Assembly: GCA_963976865.1 (NCBI GenBank)
Contig: CAXBLY010000012.1
Span: 1-32,193 of the forward strand
DNA length: 32,193 nt
Direction of reading: 5' to 3'
DNA from: UBA1858 sp963976865
Lineage (GTDB): Bacteria; Pseudomonadota; Gammaproteobacteria; UBA4575
The position numbers and the translations under genes were made by a program. The notes beneath the pieces are model-generated. The model was given only the letters and a program-made list of their open reading frames with translations. It made no database searches and was not told the DNA's origin. This document shows positions 16,512 to 25,343 of this stretch, one piece after another; within the stretch, counting starts at the first letter, position 1; the number at the start of each line of letters is the position of its first letter.

Positions 16512-16612
16512 CGTCATGCCCACGAAAGTGGGCATCCAGTGGGTGTTCAGTATTGGCAATTAGTTGCGGTGTGTATAACGCTTGCTGGATTCCCGTGTTC
16601 ACGGGAATGACG
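16512..16612. mobile_element. MITE-like palindromic element, copy 4
   Basis: The copy next to mscL and probably the ancestral position. The right hairpin ends 15 bases before the mscL stop (minus strand) and may act as its terminator. Confidence 0.75.
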
Positions 16613-16627
16613 GTGAGTATCTGAATA

Positions 16628-17026
16628 CTATTTCTTAAGAAGGTCTCTTATTTCAGTTAATAGCTTCTCTTCAGCACTAGGCTCTGGTGGTGCTGTAGGT
16701 GCTTCCTCTTCTTTCTTTTTAAGACTGTTCATAAATTTGATCGCCATGAATATCGCAAATGCAACAATAATAAAATCAAAAACTGTCTGAATGAATGCAC
16801 CATATTTAATAGTGACTGCTTCTACACCTTCACTGGCCTGCTGAATGGTCACCGCCAAATTGGTGAAATCAACGCCGCCGATCAATACGCCGATTGGTGG
16901 CATGATGACATCAGCAACAAACGATGACACAATTTTTCCAAATGCAGCTCCTATAATGATACCAACCGCCATGTCGACAACATTGCCGCGCATGGCAAAC
17001 TCTTTAAACTCAGACATCATACCCAT
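16628..17026 (-). CDS. mscL: large-conductance mechanosensitive channel
   Basis: The 132-residue MscL has the N-terminal amphipathic helix (SEFKEFAMRGNVVDMAVG), TM1 (GIIIGAAFGKIVSSFVADV), the periplasmic loop, TM2 (FDFIIVAFAIFMAIKF) and a C-terminal bundle ending RDLLKK. It forms the pore that releases solutes on hypo-osmotic shock. AGGAG lies upstream of the first ATG (17026); ATG 17020 is possible. Its last codons have been copied into the repeat array downstream. Confidence 0.96.
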   Translation of the reverse strand: MGMMSEFKEFAMRGNVVDMAVGIIIGAAFGKIVSSFVADVIMPPIGVLIGGVDFTNLAVTIQQASEGVEAVTIKYGAFIQTVFDFIIVAFAIFMAIKFMNSLKKKEEEAPTAPPEPSAEEKLLTEIRDLLKK

Positions 17027-17226
17027 AGAACTTCTCCTGTTTTTTTATTATTAATTATTTTGGTTGTTGAAATGATTTCATGCGAACAAATTATGAACGC
17101 AAACAGTATGTTAATTATATATAATGACTATGTATATAGCGTGACACCGCTAGATGATGCGAATATCACCTTATAATATGTAGGTGAATAGGGACTGAAA
17201 TATAAAAGGACATATAGGAAATAAAT

Positions 17227-17436
17227 ATGAGTGAATTAACCCCCTCTACCTGGCAGGTATTTAAAAGTGTATTAGCGAGTTTTTTTGGTGTTCAGAATGA
17301 ACAGACACGTCAAAGAGATTTTACGCATGGAAAGCCGGGTCAGTTTATATTTATTGGATTAGCGATTACCGCATTATTTATTGCTATGGTGTATATCGCA
17401 GTGAAGGTGGTCTTATACTTTGCTTTAAATGGGTGA
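17227..17436 (+). CDS. DUF2970 family small membrane protein
   Basis: The 69-residue protein has a soluble N-terminal part (WQVFKSVLASFFGVQN, then a basic QTRQRDF segment) and one C-terminal membrane helix (FIFIGLAITALFIAMVYIAV). This is the layout of DUF2970, a short proteobacterial family of unknown function. AGGA precedes the ATG. Its stop directly abuts the stop of the convergent nuclease gene with no base between. Confidence 0.8.
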   Translation: MSELTPSTWQVFKSVLASFFGVQNEQTRQRDFTHGKPGQFIFIGLAITALFIAMVYIAVKVVLYFALNG

Positions 17437-20322
17437 TTACTCAATAACCCAGTGAGATTTTCTGCATAGACCTTCATAATCACATACACGACAGATACCA
17501 TCTTCACCATTGGCAGGTAACCGGGCCTGATTTCTTAGCTGGCCAATGAGGCTCTCAATTCTTGGCAGGTGATCCTGTTTTAACTGTTCGAGATCAGCCT
17601 CTTTTACTAGTGCAGACGATTTTGCTTCACCTTGTGTACCCAAGGCCAGATATTCAGCCTGGGTAATTCTTTTGTCCAGTAAAGCATAGAAAGGGAGTTG
17701 TACTGTTTCCCCATTAAGTACCTTCTTTCTGGAAGGTGCGGTGCTTCCGGACTTGTAATCAATCACCGCATAATGAGTTGTGTCTGAATCTATGCGATCA
17801 ATTTTTCCGTATAAAGTGATGTCGCTGCTTAATTTAATCTCAAGCTCAGCTTCGCCGCGTAATGCTTTCCATTCAGTACTGCGATTAATTGCCCAGTCTA
17901 TATAGGCAGGCACATTGCTTAGCCACCTCTGTAGCCAGCCTTCCTTGACGGTAGGGGGAAACGAGGCATGCATAAATAATCTGCTGCTAACATCAGTTAA
18001 CTGAGTAATTAACAGCGTACGGTTATCGCTGGTAAAGGATGTGGAAGCTTTGTTTTTCTTGTGGAAATGAAATTCCTGCAGGCTTTGATGGACTAGTTGT
18101 CCATAATCAGATGCTTCAAAATCATCATGACTGTCCTGTTCGCGCAGAGATAATACGTATTTTGCAAAATACTGGTATGGGCAATCCATGAGTGATTGAT
18201 ATTGCGTTGCAGAAACTTTATTCGGAATGAGTTCACTGGGTGCGGATGGGCTGGGTTGTTGGGTCTTGTAATGGGAGAAGTGCGTAGTATTTTGTCTGGA
18301 TTGTTGTCGCAACTGTATTAGGTGGTTAAGCTGATTGTTGCGTAGTGATAGTGAATAAGCCTGTTCGCTAAATAATTCTATTAATTTAACCCATGCGCAA
18401 AGTTCCTGTGGTTCCTCATGATTTTCTGTTTCTGCGCTTAGCAGCAAGTGATCGCATTGCTCAAGCAGTTGACGAAAACGCACAAAATTTACTGCAGTTG
18501 ATTCATGGCTGGTGGGTAAATGTAACTCATGGCGTACTTTTTCATTGAAGAATGTACGGTGAGACTTTGTGCCGGTTAAGCGGTTTTCTTCCACGCCAGC
18601 AATGATAGCTGCCTTGAAATTAAAGTTATCAATATGCTCAAATCCGCAGAGTGTTATTCTGTTGTCAGTTTCATTGGGGATAAAATAATTGTTTTCAAAT
18701 AAATCACGCAACCATTGACGCCATTCTTTCCAGTTAATTTTTATACTGTTGTTTCTGGTGCTATTGATATTGTTCTCAAGCGTGTCTAATAACTGTTGTC
18801 CTGCTGCATCGTTATGCAGGCAATCTTTAATGCCAATTTCATCGAGCGCAGTTAATAAAGTGCTCGACAGTTTATATAATTCATATTCGCCCTGATTTTT
18901 GTAATCCTCAAGTGCAGTACTCGCACGTTTGGTTGATTCACAAACCCTGATAATCTCGGTACATTTTTGCTCACGATTTGTGAAATGTGCATTGATTAAA
19001 GATATAAATGTGTCAATCGTATCTGCAGGAGTGCTGCGGTGTTTCTTGAGTAATTTTATAGTGTGGAAAACCTGGTGCTGGTAATCAGTATTGTTATTAA
19101 AATTTAATGACAGGAAAGGCGAGCTTAGTAAATCCAGCAAAGCGTCTTTCCTGAAGTTATGTTCAATCGCATCCAGTAATATTTCTACAGAAGTCGCCGC
19201 ACTGGTCGTGGATAATGTCCATCCACCCATATCGGCCGGCTTAATGCCTTCCTCTTCAAGAACGGCGCGAATGCGGCGGGCAAGTAATCGATCACTGACG
19301 ACAATGCCAATTGGTTTTATGTCATCCAGTAGCCATTTCTTGGCTTGCAGGCATACAGCATTGACATGACGCTCAATTGAATTGCAGCAGTAAATATTTA
19401 ACCAGTCTTTAAAAGGACTGTCAGGCTGCGAATTTTTTAATTGCTGTATTCGTTCATAAACGTGTTTTTTTCGGTTGTAAATAATATCGAGTACTTGTTG
19501 ACGCTGGTTGCCAGTCTCGGGGAGTGGTGCATCATTAATTAAACGTACATGAGGGTGATGGTGCGTTCCAGATTGTGATGTCGAGACTCTGGGAGAATAA
19601 ATTGATAAGTAATTATGTTCATGCAGGTGATGAAAAAATAAAATCTCCGCCGCGGAAAGACGATGTTTCCCTGCCATGTAAAAATGCCTGTCTGACTGAC
19701 TGCATTGATAATTGATGAGAGTTTGGCTGTAATGCTCAATTGGGTCAATCCATTGGCGTGCCTGAATTTGCTCCCTGTAGGCCTGCCATAAGCGATAGAC
19801 AATTTCACTTTCACGGGAAATATTTTCTATACTGGCTGCTGGGAAATTATAACTTTTAAGCAATGCTTCATGTAATGCTTGTTCTCCGTTGCTTAATGGA
19901 ACTTGTGCCAATGTGCATTCATTGAAAAGATTGACCAGTTCTTTAGCTAATGGCCAGGCATTGTTTGTCTGGAAAAGTCCCGGGCTGTGGCGTATGGCTT
20001 CGACAAGTAACAGCTGTTTATTGGTTTCACTTATAAGTGGCTTGTCGGGTGTGCTGTGCTGATAGACCCAGTCTTGCAGTGTAATAATTTCGGGAAGTAA
20101 TAAATTATTTATATTCGCCATTCTGGCGGCGGCCAGTAACTTTACCCTTATGGTGTGAATCAGGTTGCGTGATTCACACCATATTGTAAACCGGCTTAAG
20201 TCAAACGCTCTGGGTTTTTCCAGCGCGATGATATCGGCAGCCAGTGCATCCAGTGGGTTAACCGCATAGTCAACAAAGACAAAAGGTAACGTCAAGGGAC
20301 TGTTGCTGGAGTCCAAAATCAA
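17437..20322 (-). CDS. AddB-like PD-(D/E)XK nuclease, probable DNA repair protein
   Basis: The 961-residue protein has a long helicase-like but degenerate N-terminal region and a RecB-family nuclease domain at the C-terminus. The nuclease residues are D842 in GKIDRID and D855/K857 in VIDYK, followed by QLPFY. Four Cys placed as in AddB (C714 in MDCPYQYF; C944, C947, C953 in CRVCDYEGLC) probably bind a 4Fe-4S cluster. Such proteins usually pair with a UvrD/RecB-like helicase for double-strand-break end processing; none is in the window. The start is probably TTG 20322, 3 bases after the ferredoxin stop, though the true start is uncertain. Confidence 0.85.
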   Translation of the reverse strand: MILDSSNSPLTLPFVFVDYAVNPLDALAADIIALEKPRAFDLSRFTIWCESRNLIHTIRVKLLAAARMANINNLLLPEIITLQDWVYQHSTPDKPLISETNKQLLLVEAIRHSPGLFQTNNAWPLAKELVNLFNECTLAQVPLSNGEQALHEALLKSYNFPAASIENISRESEIVYRLWQAYREQIQARQWIDPIEHYSQTLINYQCSQSDRHFYMAGKHRLSAAEILFFHHLHEHNYLSIYSPRVSTSQSGTHHHPHVRLINDAPLPETGNQRQQVLDIIYNRKKHVYERIQQLKNSQPDSPFKDWLNIYCCNSIERHVNAVCLQAKKWLLDDIKPIGIVVSDRLLARRIRAVLEEEGIKPADMGGWTLSTTSAATSVEILLDAIEHNFRKDALLDLLSSPFLSLNFNNNTDYQHQVFHTIKLLKKHRSTPADTIDTFISLINAHFTNREQKCTEIIRVCESTKRASTALEDYKNQGEYELYKLSSTLLTALDEIGIKDCLHNDAAGQQLLDTLENNINSTRNNSIKINWKEWRQWLRDLFENNYFIPNETDNRITLCGFEHIDNFNFKAAIIAGVEENRLTGTKSHRTFFNEKVRHELHLPTSHESTAVNFVRFRQLLEQCDHLLLSAETENHEEPQELCAWVKLIELFSEQAYSLSLRNNQLNHLIQLRQQSRQNTTHFSHYKTQQPSPSAPSELIPNKVSATQYQSLMDCPYQYFAKYVLSLREQDSHDDFEASDYGQLVHQSLQEFHFHKKNKASTSFTSDNRTLLITQLTDVSSRLFMHASFPPTVKEGWLQRWLSNVPAYIDWAINRSTEWKALRGEAELEIKLSSDITLYGKIDRIDSDTTHYAVIDYKSGSTAPSRKKVLNGETVQLPFYALLDKRITQAEYLALGTQGEAKSSALVKEADLEQLKQDHLPRIESLIGQLRNQARLPANGEDGICRVCDYEGLCRKSHWVIE

Positions 20323-20325
20323 GGG

Positions 20326-20649
20326 TTATCGATCAAGATGCTGCCGCTTGTCTTTGACGTCTTCCCATTCGCCGGCATCATCTGGTGGGTCTTTGCGCAC
20401 CGTAAGAACTGGCCACTGGGCAGACAATTCTTCATTGATTTTAAGGAAGTCTTTTTGATCCTCAGTCAAGTCGTCCTCAGACAGAATTGCATCCACTGGA
20501 CACTCAGGCTCACACATGGCGCAGTCAATACACTCTTCCGGGTCGATCACCAGAAAATTGGGACCTTCGTGAAAGCAGTCCACAGGGCATACTTCAACAC
20601 AGTCTGTATATTTACATTTAATACAAGGTTCGGTTACTACAAATGTCAT
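20326..20649 (-). CDS. fdxA: 7Fe ferredoxin (FdxA type)
   Basis: The 107-residue ferredoxin resembles Azotobacter ferredoxin I. It has CIKCKYTDCVEVCPVDCF at residues 9-26 and CIDCAMCEPECP further on, which together bind one 3Fe-4S and one 4Fe-4S cluster. The frame is open upstream to 20742, but the start at 20649 is chosen because GGAG lies just before it and family members begin MTFVVTEPCIKCKY. It is a soluble electron carrier. The nuclease gene follows at once on the same strand. Confidence 0.95.
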   Translation of the reverse strand: MTFVVTEPCIKCKYTDCVEVCPVDCFHEGPNFLVIDPEECIDCAMCEPECPVDAILSEDDLTEDQKDFLKINEELSAQWPVLTVRKDPPDDAGEWEDVKDKRQHLDR

Positions 20650-20808
20650 TTTAGCTCCGTATAGTCCATTAAAAACCGCAGTTACGTGTAAATTGCTAGG
20701 GAATTCAAGCTGTGACCAACTAATATTGGTTACACTTGGCAAGTCTGGTCACGTACTAATCTCGATTAGGCGGTAATTATATATAAATATGGGATTCGGG
20801 AGGAAATT

Positions 20809-21723
20809 TTGACAACTGTTTTAGTTACCGGTGGCGCAGGATTTATCGGCTCGCACACCGTTGACCTGCTTCTGGAGCAGGATTTCTCAGTGAGAGTGCT
20901 GGATAATTTCTCAAATGGCTCAAGAAATAACCTGCCTGGAAATCATCCCCGGCTGGAAATAATCGAGGGTGATATCACTCGCACTTCAGAGGTGAATGAA
21001 GCAATGGTGGGTGTGGACAAGTGTATTCATCTGGCAGCACAAGTATCCGTGGTGAGTTCGGTTGAAGATGCGAGCTTTTCAGCGCAGCAAAATATACTGG
21101 GCTACGTCAATATAATTGAAGCAATTAGAAAGAATAATGTATCGCGACTGGTATATGCATCGTCTGCTGCGGCGTATGGCAATCCGGTAGAATTGCCATT
21201 GCGTGAAGATTCCCGGCTGGTGCCCGAGTCTCCGTATGGACTGGAAAAGAAAGTAAATGAGCAGTATGCCGAGTTATTTTTAAATCTGCATGGCATGTCT
21301 GCATGTGGCATGCGTTATTTTAACGTATACGGACCACGACAGGATCCAAAATCTCCCTATGCTGGTGTTATTGCGCTATTTGTAGAGCGTATTAAAAATA
21401 AACAGCCACTGACCATCTTTGGTGATGGACTGCAAACCCGTGACTTCATTTATGTGAGTGATGTGGCACACACAAACGTGGCTGCGCTGCAAAGTGATTT
21501 TAACGGAGCATGTAATGTGGGAACAGGTAACACGGTGACACTGATTCAGTTAATAGACGTGCTGGAAGAACTTTGCGGTTGGCAGGTTGAAAAGAATTTC
21601 GATAAACCAAGAGAGGGAGATATTGTTCATTCTGCAGCTATTGTAGAACGCATGAATAAGGATCTGGGCTTCTCCTCGCAAGTGGATTTGCATGAAGGGC
21701 TACAATCTCTACTCGCTGAATGA
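20809..21723 (+). CDS. NAD-dependent epimerase/dehydratase (UDP-hexose 4-epimerase-like)
   Basis: The 304-residue extended short-chain dehydrogenase has the N-terminal NAD motif GGAGFIG, the catalytic Tyr-x3-Lys in SPYGLEK, and RYFNVYGPRQ and GDGLQTRDFIYVSDVA, which are typical of UDP-sugar 4-epimerases. It probably interconverts a nucleotide sugar for surface polysaccharide. Start is TTG 20809 with GGGAGG upstream. No other sugar gene is adjacent, so the exact substrate is unknown. It is divergent from fdxA. Confidence 0.85.
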   Translation: MTTVLVTGGAGFIGSHTVDLLLEQDFSVRVLDNFSNGSRNNLPGNHPRLEIIEGDITRTSEVNEAMVGVDKCIHLAAQVSVVSSVEDASFSAQQNILGYVNIIEAIRKNNVSRLVYASSAAAYGNPVELPLREDSRLVPESPYGLEKKVNEQYAELFLNLHGMSACGMRYFNVYGPRQDPKSPYAGVIALFVERIKNKQPLTIFGDGLQTRDFIYVSDVAHTNVAALQSDFNGACNVGTGNTVTLIQLIDVLEELCGWQVEKNFDKPREGDIVHSAAIVERMNKDLGFSSQVDLHEGLQSLLAE

Positions 21724-21994
21724 TCGAGTTTGTCTCTGCCGGTATCTTTCCAGCTCAAGTAAAATTATATTCTGCAAAATTCTCAGCATTATTCAATATT
21801 GGTGATATCAGAGTATGAATGAACAGATGAATGGCAATGCTCGTCAATCATCGCTTATAACCGGTAATGTGTTGTAATGTTATGTCCTGTTGGCTTAACA
21901 TACGAGGCACTTATTAATACTGACTGGCAACGCAAACTGCAATTCTGCTAAATCCTGATTTGTAACTCAACGCATTAACTATTAGTCATTTCTG

Positions 21995-22267
21995 ATGGAC
22001 TGGAAAATATTCTTAACCGTTTTTGTCGCAGTGTTTATTGCCGAGCTGGGTGATAAAACACAGCTCGCAACCATGCTTTTTGCGGCGGACAAAGAAGTGA
22101 GTAAATATACTGTTTTTTTCGCAGCCTCGGCGGCTCTGGTAGTAGCGTCTGCTATAGGTGTGCTTGCCGGGAGTTTGTTGTCTGAATACATCAACGTGAA
22201 ATACCTGCAATATATTGCTGGAGTTGGATTCATAATGATTGGCGCATTTACACTCTATAATGCCTGA
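21995..22267 (+). CDS. GDT1/TMEM165 (UPF0016) family transporter, single-domain
   Basis: The 90-residue membrane protein has one copy of the family motif E-x-G-D-K-T (AELGDKTQLATML) and three hydrophobic segments. Full-length members have two such repeats and move Mn2+ or Ca2+; half-size forms must dimerise. No second half is adjacent, so a homodimer or a distant partner is expected. The metal is an inference. Confidence 0.82.
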   Translation: MDWKIFLTVFVAVFIAELGDKTQLATMLFAADKEVSKYTVFFAASAALVVASAIGVLAGSLLSEYINVKYLQYIAGVGFIMIGAFTLYNA

Positions 22268-22398
22268 TGTCTGCAAGTTTCACATTCCAAATACATGGGC
22301 ATTACCAATGCAGTGCATTCTGGAGAGGAAATAATCCAGGAATACAATTACCATTCTTAATTGAAACTCTGAATTCATATGATACGAGATGAATAGCA

Positions 22399-22758
22399 AT
22401 GAATGAACATGAAAAAATCAACTACATTGAATTTCCAGCTAGCGATATCCCGGCAGTAAAAGCATTCTTTGGTGCTGCCTTTGGTTGGCAATTTGAGGAT
22501 TATGGTCCGGACTACGTCGCATTTTCCAATCAGGGAATTAATGGTGGATTTTTTAAATCTGAACAGATATCTACGACCGCTAATGGCAGTGCACTTGTCG
22601 TGTTTTATAGTAAAGATCTTGCCAGTACGCAGGCCAAAATTGAAAAGGCTGGTGGTGTGATTGTTCAGAAAATATTTTCGTTCCCGGGCGGACGCCGGTT
22701 TCATTTCAGCGATCCAAATGGTAATGAGTATGCTGTATGGTCTGATGTGGATAATTAA
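22399..22758 (+). CDS. VOC family (glyoxalase-like) protein
   Basis: The 119-residue protein shows the paired beta-alpha-beta-beta-beta modules of the vicinal-oxygen-chelate fold: INYIEFPASDIPAVKAFFGAAFGW at the start and FHFSDPNGNEYAVWS at the end. Substrate and metal are unknown. The nitroreductase gene follows after 12 bases, so they are probably cotranscribed. Confidence 0.85.
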   Translation: MNEHEKINYIEFPASDIPAVKAFFGAAFGWQFEDYGPDYVAFSNQGINGGFFKSEQISTTANGSALVVFYSKDLASTQAKIEKAGGVIVQKIFSFPGGRRFHFSDPNGNEYAVWSDVDN

Positions 22759-22770
22759 CAGGGAGAGTTT

Positions 22771-23373
22771 ATGAACACACTGCAAGCAATACGTTCGCGT
22801 CGTTCTGTCAAGCATTTTGATGCTGGTCATAAGATGACTGACGCAGAAATAAATGAGCTTTTATCATTAGCCATGCTTTCACCGACTGCATTTAACTTGC
22901 AGCACTGGCGTTTTGTAATTGCTGAAGATGCGACTTTGCGTGAGCAGATCAGGCGTGTTGCAATGGAACAGGCGCAGGTTACAGAAGCGTCGTTGCTAAT
23001 TATTTTATGTGCCAATGTCAAAGCCTGGGAAAAAGATACTCTACGCTATTGGCGTAATGCAGAGCAGGCGGTGCAGGATTTCATGTTGCCAGCAATAGAT
23101 CAGTATTACCGAAATAAAGATCAGGTACAGCGAGATGAAGCCATGCGTACCTGCGGTCTTGCCGCGCAAACTATTATGCTGGCGGCAAAATCTTTAGGTT
23201 ATGACTCATGTCCAATGGACGGCTTTGATTTTGAAAAGGTGGCAGAACTTATTAATTTGCCTGACGATCACGTGATCACGATGTTTGTTGCAGTGGGTAA
23301 GGCGACACAGGAAGCGTGGCCGAAACCCGGGCAATTGGAGCTGGAAGACGTGGTGATCAGGAATGGATTCTGA
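22771..23373 (+). CDS. nitroreductase family protein
   Basis: The 200-residue flavoprotein has the FMN-binding start IRSRRSVKHFD and MLSPTAFNLQHWRF, the usual nitroreductase hallmarks, and a C-terminal VAVGKATQEAWPKPGQLE segment. It probably reduces quinones, nitro compounds or related substrates with NAD(P)H. GGGAG precedes the ATG. It lies between the VOC gene and the PLP enzyme. Confidence 0.88.
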   Translation: MNTLQAIRSRRSVKHFDAGHKMTDAEINELLSLAMLSPTAFNLQHWRFVIAEDATLREQIRRVAMEQAQVTEASLLIILCANVKAWEKDTLRYWRNAEQAVQDFMLPAIDQYYRNKDQVQRDEAMRTCGLAAQTIMLAAKSLGYDSCPMDGFDFEKVAELINLPDDHVITMFVAVGKATQEAWPKPGQLELEDVVIRNGF

Positions 23374-23406
23374 CGATGGCAAAAGTCCTGCTCCAAATCC
23401 ACGAGG

Positions 23407-24399
23407 TTGAATAATTATCCTAAAGCATCGCTGGGATTCTTTCCTACTCCGGTAGCTGAGCTGGTACATTTATCCAGCTATCTTGGTGGCCCGCAAATTT
23501 CTATTAAGCGAGACGACCAGACTGGCCTAGTGTTGGGTGGGAACAAAACCAGAAAGCTGGAATACATTATTGGTGATGCAATCTCGCAGGGAGCCGATAC
23601 TGTCATTACTGCGGGTGCGGTCCAGTCTAATCATTGTCGGCAAACCGCTGCGGCAGCAGCTATGTGTCAGCTCGAATGCCATTTGCTATTGGGTGGTGAA
23701 AAGCCCAGGCATAGCAATGGCAATTTGTTGCTGGATGAATTGCTGGGTTGCCATATTCACTGGACAGGTGAGCAACGCAAGGGCGAAGGTATTGATAATA
23801 TAAAACAACAGTTGATCTCTGCAGGCAGAAAACCTTATGTTATTCCTTATGGTGGTTCCAGTGAATTAGGGACTATCGCATTTTGTGAAGCAGTTAATGA
23901 ACTGAAAATACAGAGTTTAAATAGTGCTGAATACACTCATATCGTATTTGCTTCGAGTTCCGGAGGCACGCAGGCAGGACTTGTTCTTGGTAATAAAATG
24001 AGCGCCATGAATAGTCAAATAATCGGTATAAAGATAGATAAAGATGAAGTGAATCAACATGGTCTGGATAAACAGATTCTTATGTTGGCGAATAATACTG
24101 CTGAGATGCTTAATATAGATGATCGCTTTTCAATGAAAGATGTCATATTGAATGCAAATTTCACAGGCGCGGGATACGGCGTAGTGGGTGAGTTGGAAAA
24201 AGAGGCTATTTCAGTGATGGCAAGGAAAGAAGGTATTTTGCTTGATCCCGTTTATACAGGCAGGGCAATGGGTGGGCTCATCGAGATGATTATTAACCGG
24301 GAGATTACATCAAAAGATCATGTGCTGTTCTGGCATACAGGAGGGGTTCCGGCATTGTTTGCTTATGCTAATGATTTGCAGACGAATCCGCTGAGCTGA
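23407..24399 (+). CDS. dcyD: D-cysteine desulfhydrase / ACC deaminase-like PLP enzyme
   Basis: The 330-residue fold-type II PLP enzyme has the family opening (N)YPKASLGFFPTPVAELVHLS, the PLP-lysine motif LGGNKTRKLE, AGAVQSNHCRQTAAAA and the phosphate-binding SSSGGTQAG. Members convert D-cysteine to pyruvate, ammonia and H2S, or deaminate ACC; the former is more likely in a sulfur-active bacterium but is an inference. TTG 23407 is the only start codon in frame before the conserved region; GAGG abuts it. A 12-codon ORF (23376-23414) overlaps the start. Confidence 0.85.
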   Translation: MNNYPKASLGFFPTPVAELVHLSSYLGGPQISIKRDDQTGLVLGGNKTRKLEYIIGDAISQGADTVITAGAVQSNHCRQTAAAAAMCQLECHLLLGGEKPRHSNGNLLLDELLGCHIHWTGEQRKGEGIDNIKQQLISAGRKPYVIPYGGSSELGTIAFCEAVNELKIQSLNSAEYTHIVFASSSGGTQAGLVLGNKMSAMNSQIIGIKIDKDEVNQHGLDKQILMLANNTAEMLNIDDRFSMKDVILNANFTGAGYGVVGELEKEAISVMARKEGILLDPVYTGRAMGGLIEMIINREITSKDHVLFWHTGGVPALFAYANDLQTNPLS

Positions 24400-24464
24400 A
24401 GGAATGCTTCTGTTTCATTGCTTACAATGTTGTAATATTTAGCCTGTTCAAAGAGGGGGGAGTG

Positions 24465-24677
24465 ATGACCAGATTCGCTTTTATATCTATTTTGCTAGTT
24501 TTTTGTTTGGCAGCATGTTCGGATAACAATCACGATTCAGCAACCACTAAAGACTCCGGGAAAACTATTATAGATCCGCAGATACAGGCATTGGAAAAAG
24601 CCAAGAGTGTGGAAAAGCAACTACTGGATGCAGCAGATAAACAAAGAAATTATATTGAATCACAAGGTGATCATTAA
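24465..24677 (+). CDS. small lipoprotein, hypothetical
   Basis: The 70-residue protein has a lipoprotein signal peptide: hydrophobic FAFISILLVFCLAAC with Cys at the lipobox. The rest is polar and helical (KAKSVEKQLLDAADKQRN), resembling the short helical tails of DUF-type lipoproteins beside desulfhydrases. ATG 24465 is preferred to GTG 24462 given the purine-rich GAGGGGGGAG just upstream. No function recognised. Confidence 0.7.
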   Translation: MTRFAFISILLVFCLAACSDNNHDSATTKDSGKTIIDPQIQALEKAKSVEKQLLDAADKQRNYIESQGDH

Positions 24678-24713
24678 TTTCTTATGTAAAAACGACTGCC
24701 ATTAATTATAACA

Positions 24714-25274
24714 ATGAAAGATGAAATAATAATTCAATCTGTGCGGTGCTGGGTAGAGCTGTTTATTGTTGAGTTAAACCTTTGTCCTTTTGCCAAGCGT
24801 GAGATTTCCAGAAATCGTGTTTACTATGCTGTGTCAAAAGCTGTCACGGAAGAACAGTTGCTGGTTGATCTGGAGGCAGAGCTTGAATCATTAAATACAT
24901 CAACATCATTTGAAACCTGCTTGCTGATACATCCAAACGTATTGCAGAACTTCCGTGACTATAATCAGTTTCTTGATCTTGCTGAGAGCCTGTTACAGGA
25001 GATGGAATTGAGTGGAATATTTCAGATTGCAAGTTTTCATCCGAAATACCAGTTTTCCGGAACAGGCCCGGATGATGCGGAGAACTATACTAACCGATCG
25101 CCATATCCGGTATTACATTTACTTCGGGAAGATAGCCTTGAAAAAGCTATTGCAAACTATACAGATGTTGATCAAATACCGGAGGCAAACATCACGTTAA
25201 TGAATCAACTGGGTGTCAGCAAGCTGAATGCAATGCTTGAAAACTGTTTTGCTCATACCCGGCCGACTGACTGA
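24714..25274 (+). CDS. DUF1415 family protein
   Basis: The 186-residue cytoplasmic protein matches DUF1415, with WVELFIVELNLCPFAKRE near the N-terminus and the Pro/Tyr-rich QFSGTGPDDAENYTNRSPYPVLHLLRE segment. The family has no assigned function. The gene follows the lipoprotein gene by 36 bases. Confidence 0.85.
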   Translation: MKDEIIIQSVRCWVELFIVELNLCPFAKREISRNRVYYAVSKAVTEEQLLVDLEAELESLNTSTSFETCLLIHPNVLQNFRDYNQFLDLAESLLQEMELSGIFQIASFHPKYQFSGTGPDDAENYTNRSPYPVLHLLREDSLEKAIANYTDVDQIPEANITLMNQLGVSKLNAMLENCFAHTRPTD

Positions 25275-25343
25275 TGTTGTTGTTAATTCACATGGTGACT
25301 GCTCACTTTAGTACTTTGTATTGCTGATAATCACTATCTGTAA

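Larger units (their letters stand above)
15718..16650. repeat. tandem array of MITE-containing units between prfC and mscL
   Basis: Three full units and one partial unit fill the gap. The unit starts are 15718, 16001, 16283 and 16512, so the periods are 283, 282 and 229 bases. Each unit has a ~101-base palindromic element, then, in units 1, 2 and 4, a ~35-base stretch matching the mscL 3' end (still encoding RDLLKK on the minus strand), then a unique spacer of ~145 bases. Unit 3 lacks the mscL-like stretch. The array spans the convergent prfC and mscL 3' ends. Short ORFs here are repeat-derived and not genes. Confidence 0.9.

Noticed and set aside
15718..16612. CRISPR array
   Set aside because: Periods of 229-283 bases, long conserved spacers and palindromic termini fit tandem MITE-bearing units, not CRISPR repeats.
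16219..16624. Two ORFs of 66-67 codons within the array
   Set aside because: They are translations of the repeat units, near-identical to each other, and follow repeat periodicity rather than coding constraint.
20650..20742. 31-residue N-terminal extension of the ferredoxin
   Set aside because: Not ferredoxin-like, and a GGAG ribosome-binding site precedes the internal ATG at 20649.
23376..23414. 12-codon ORF MAKVLLQIHEVE overlapping the dcyD start
   Set aside because: Could couple translation, but it has no Shine-Dalgarno and no feature beyond chance.
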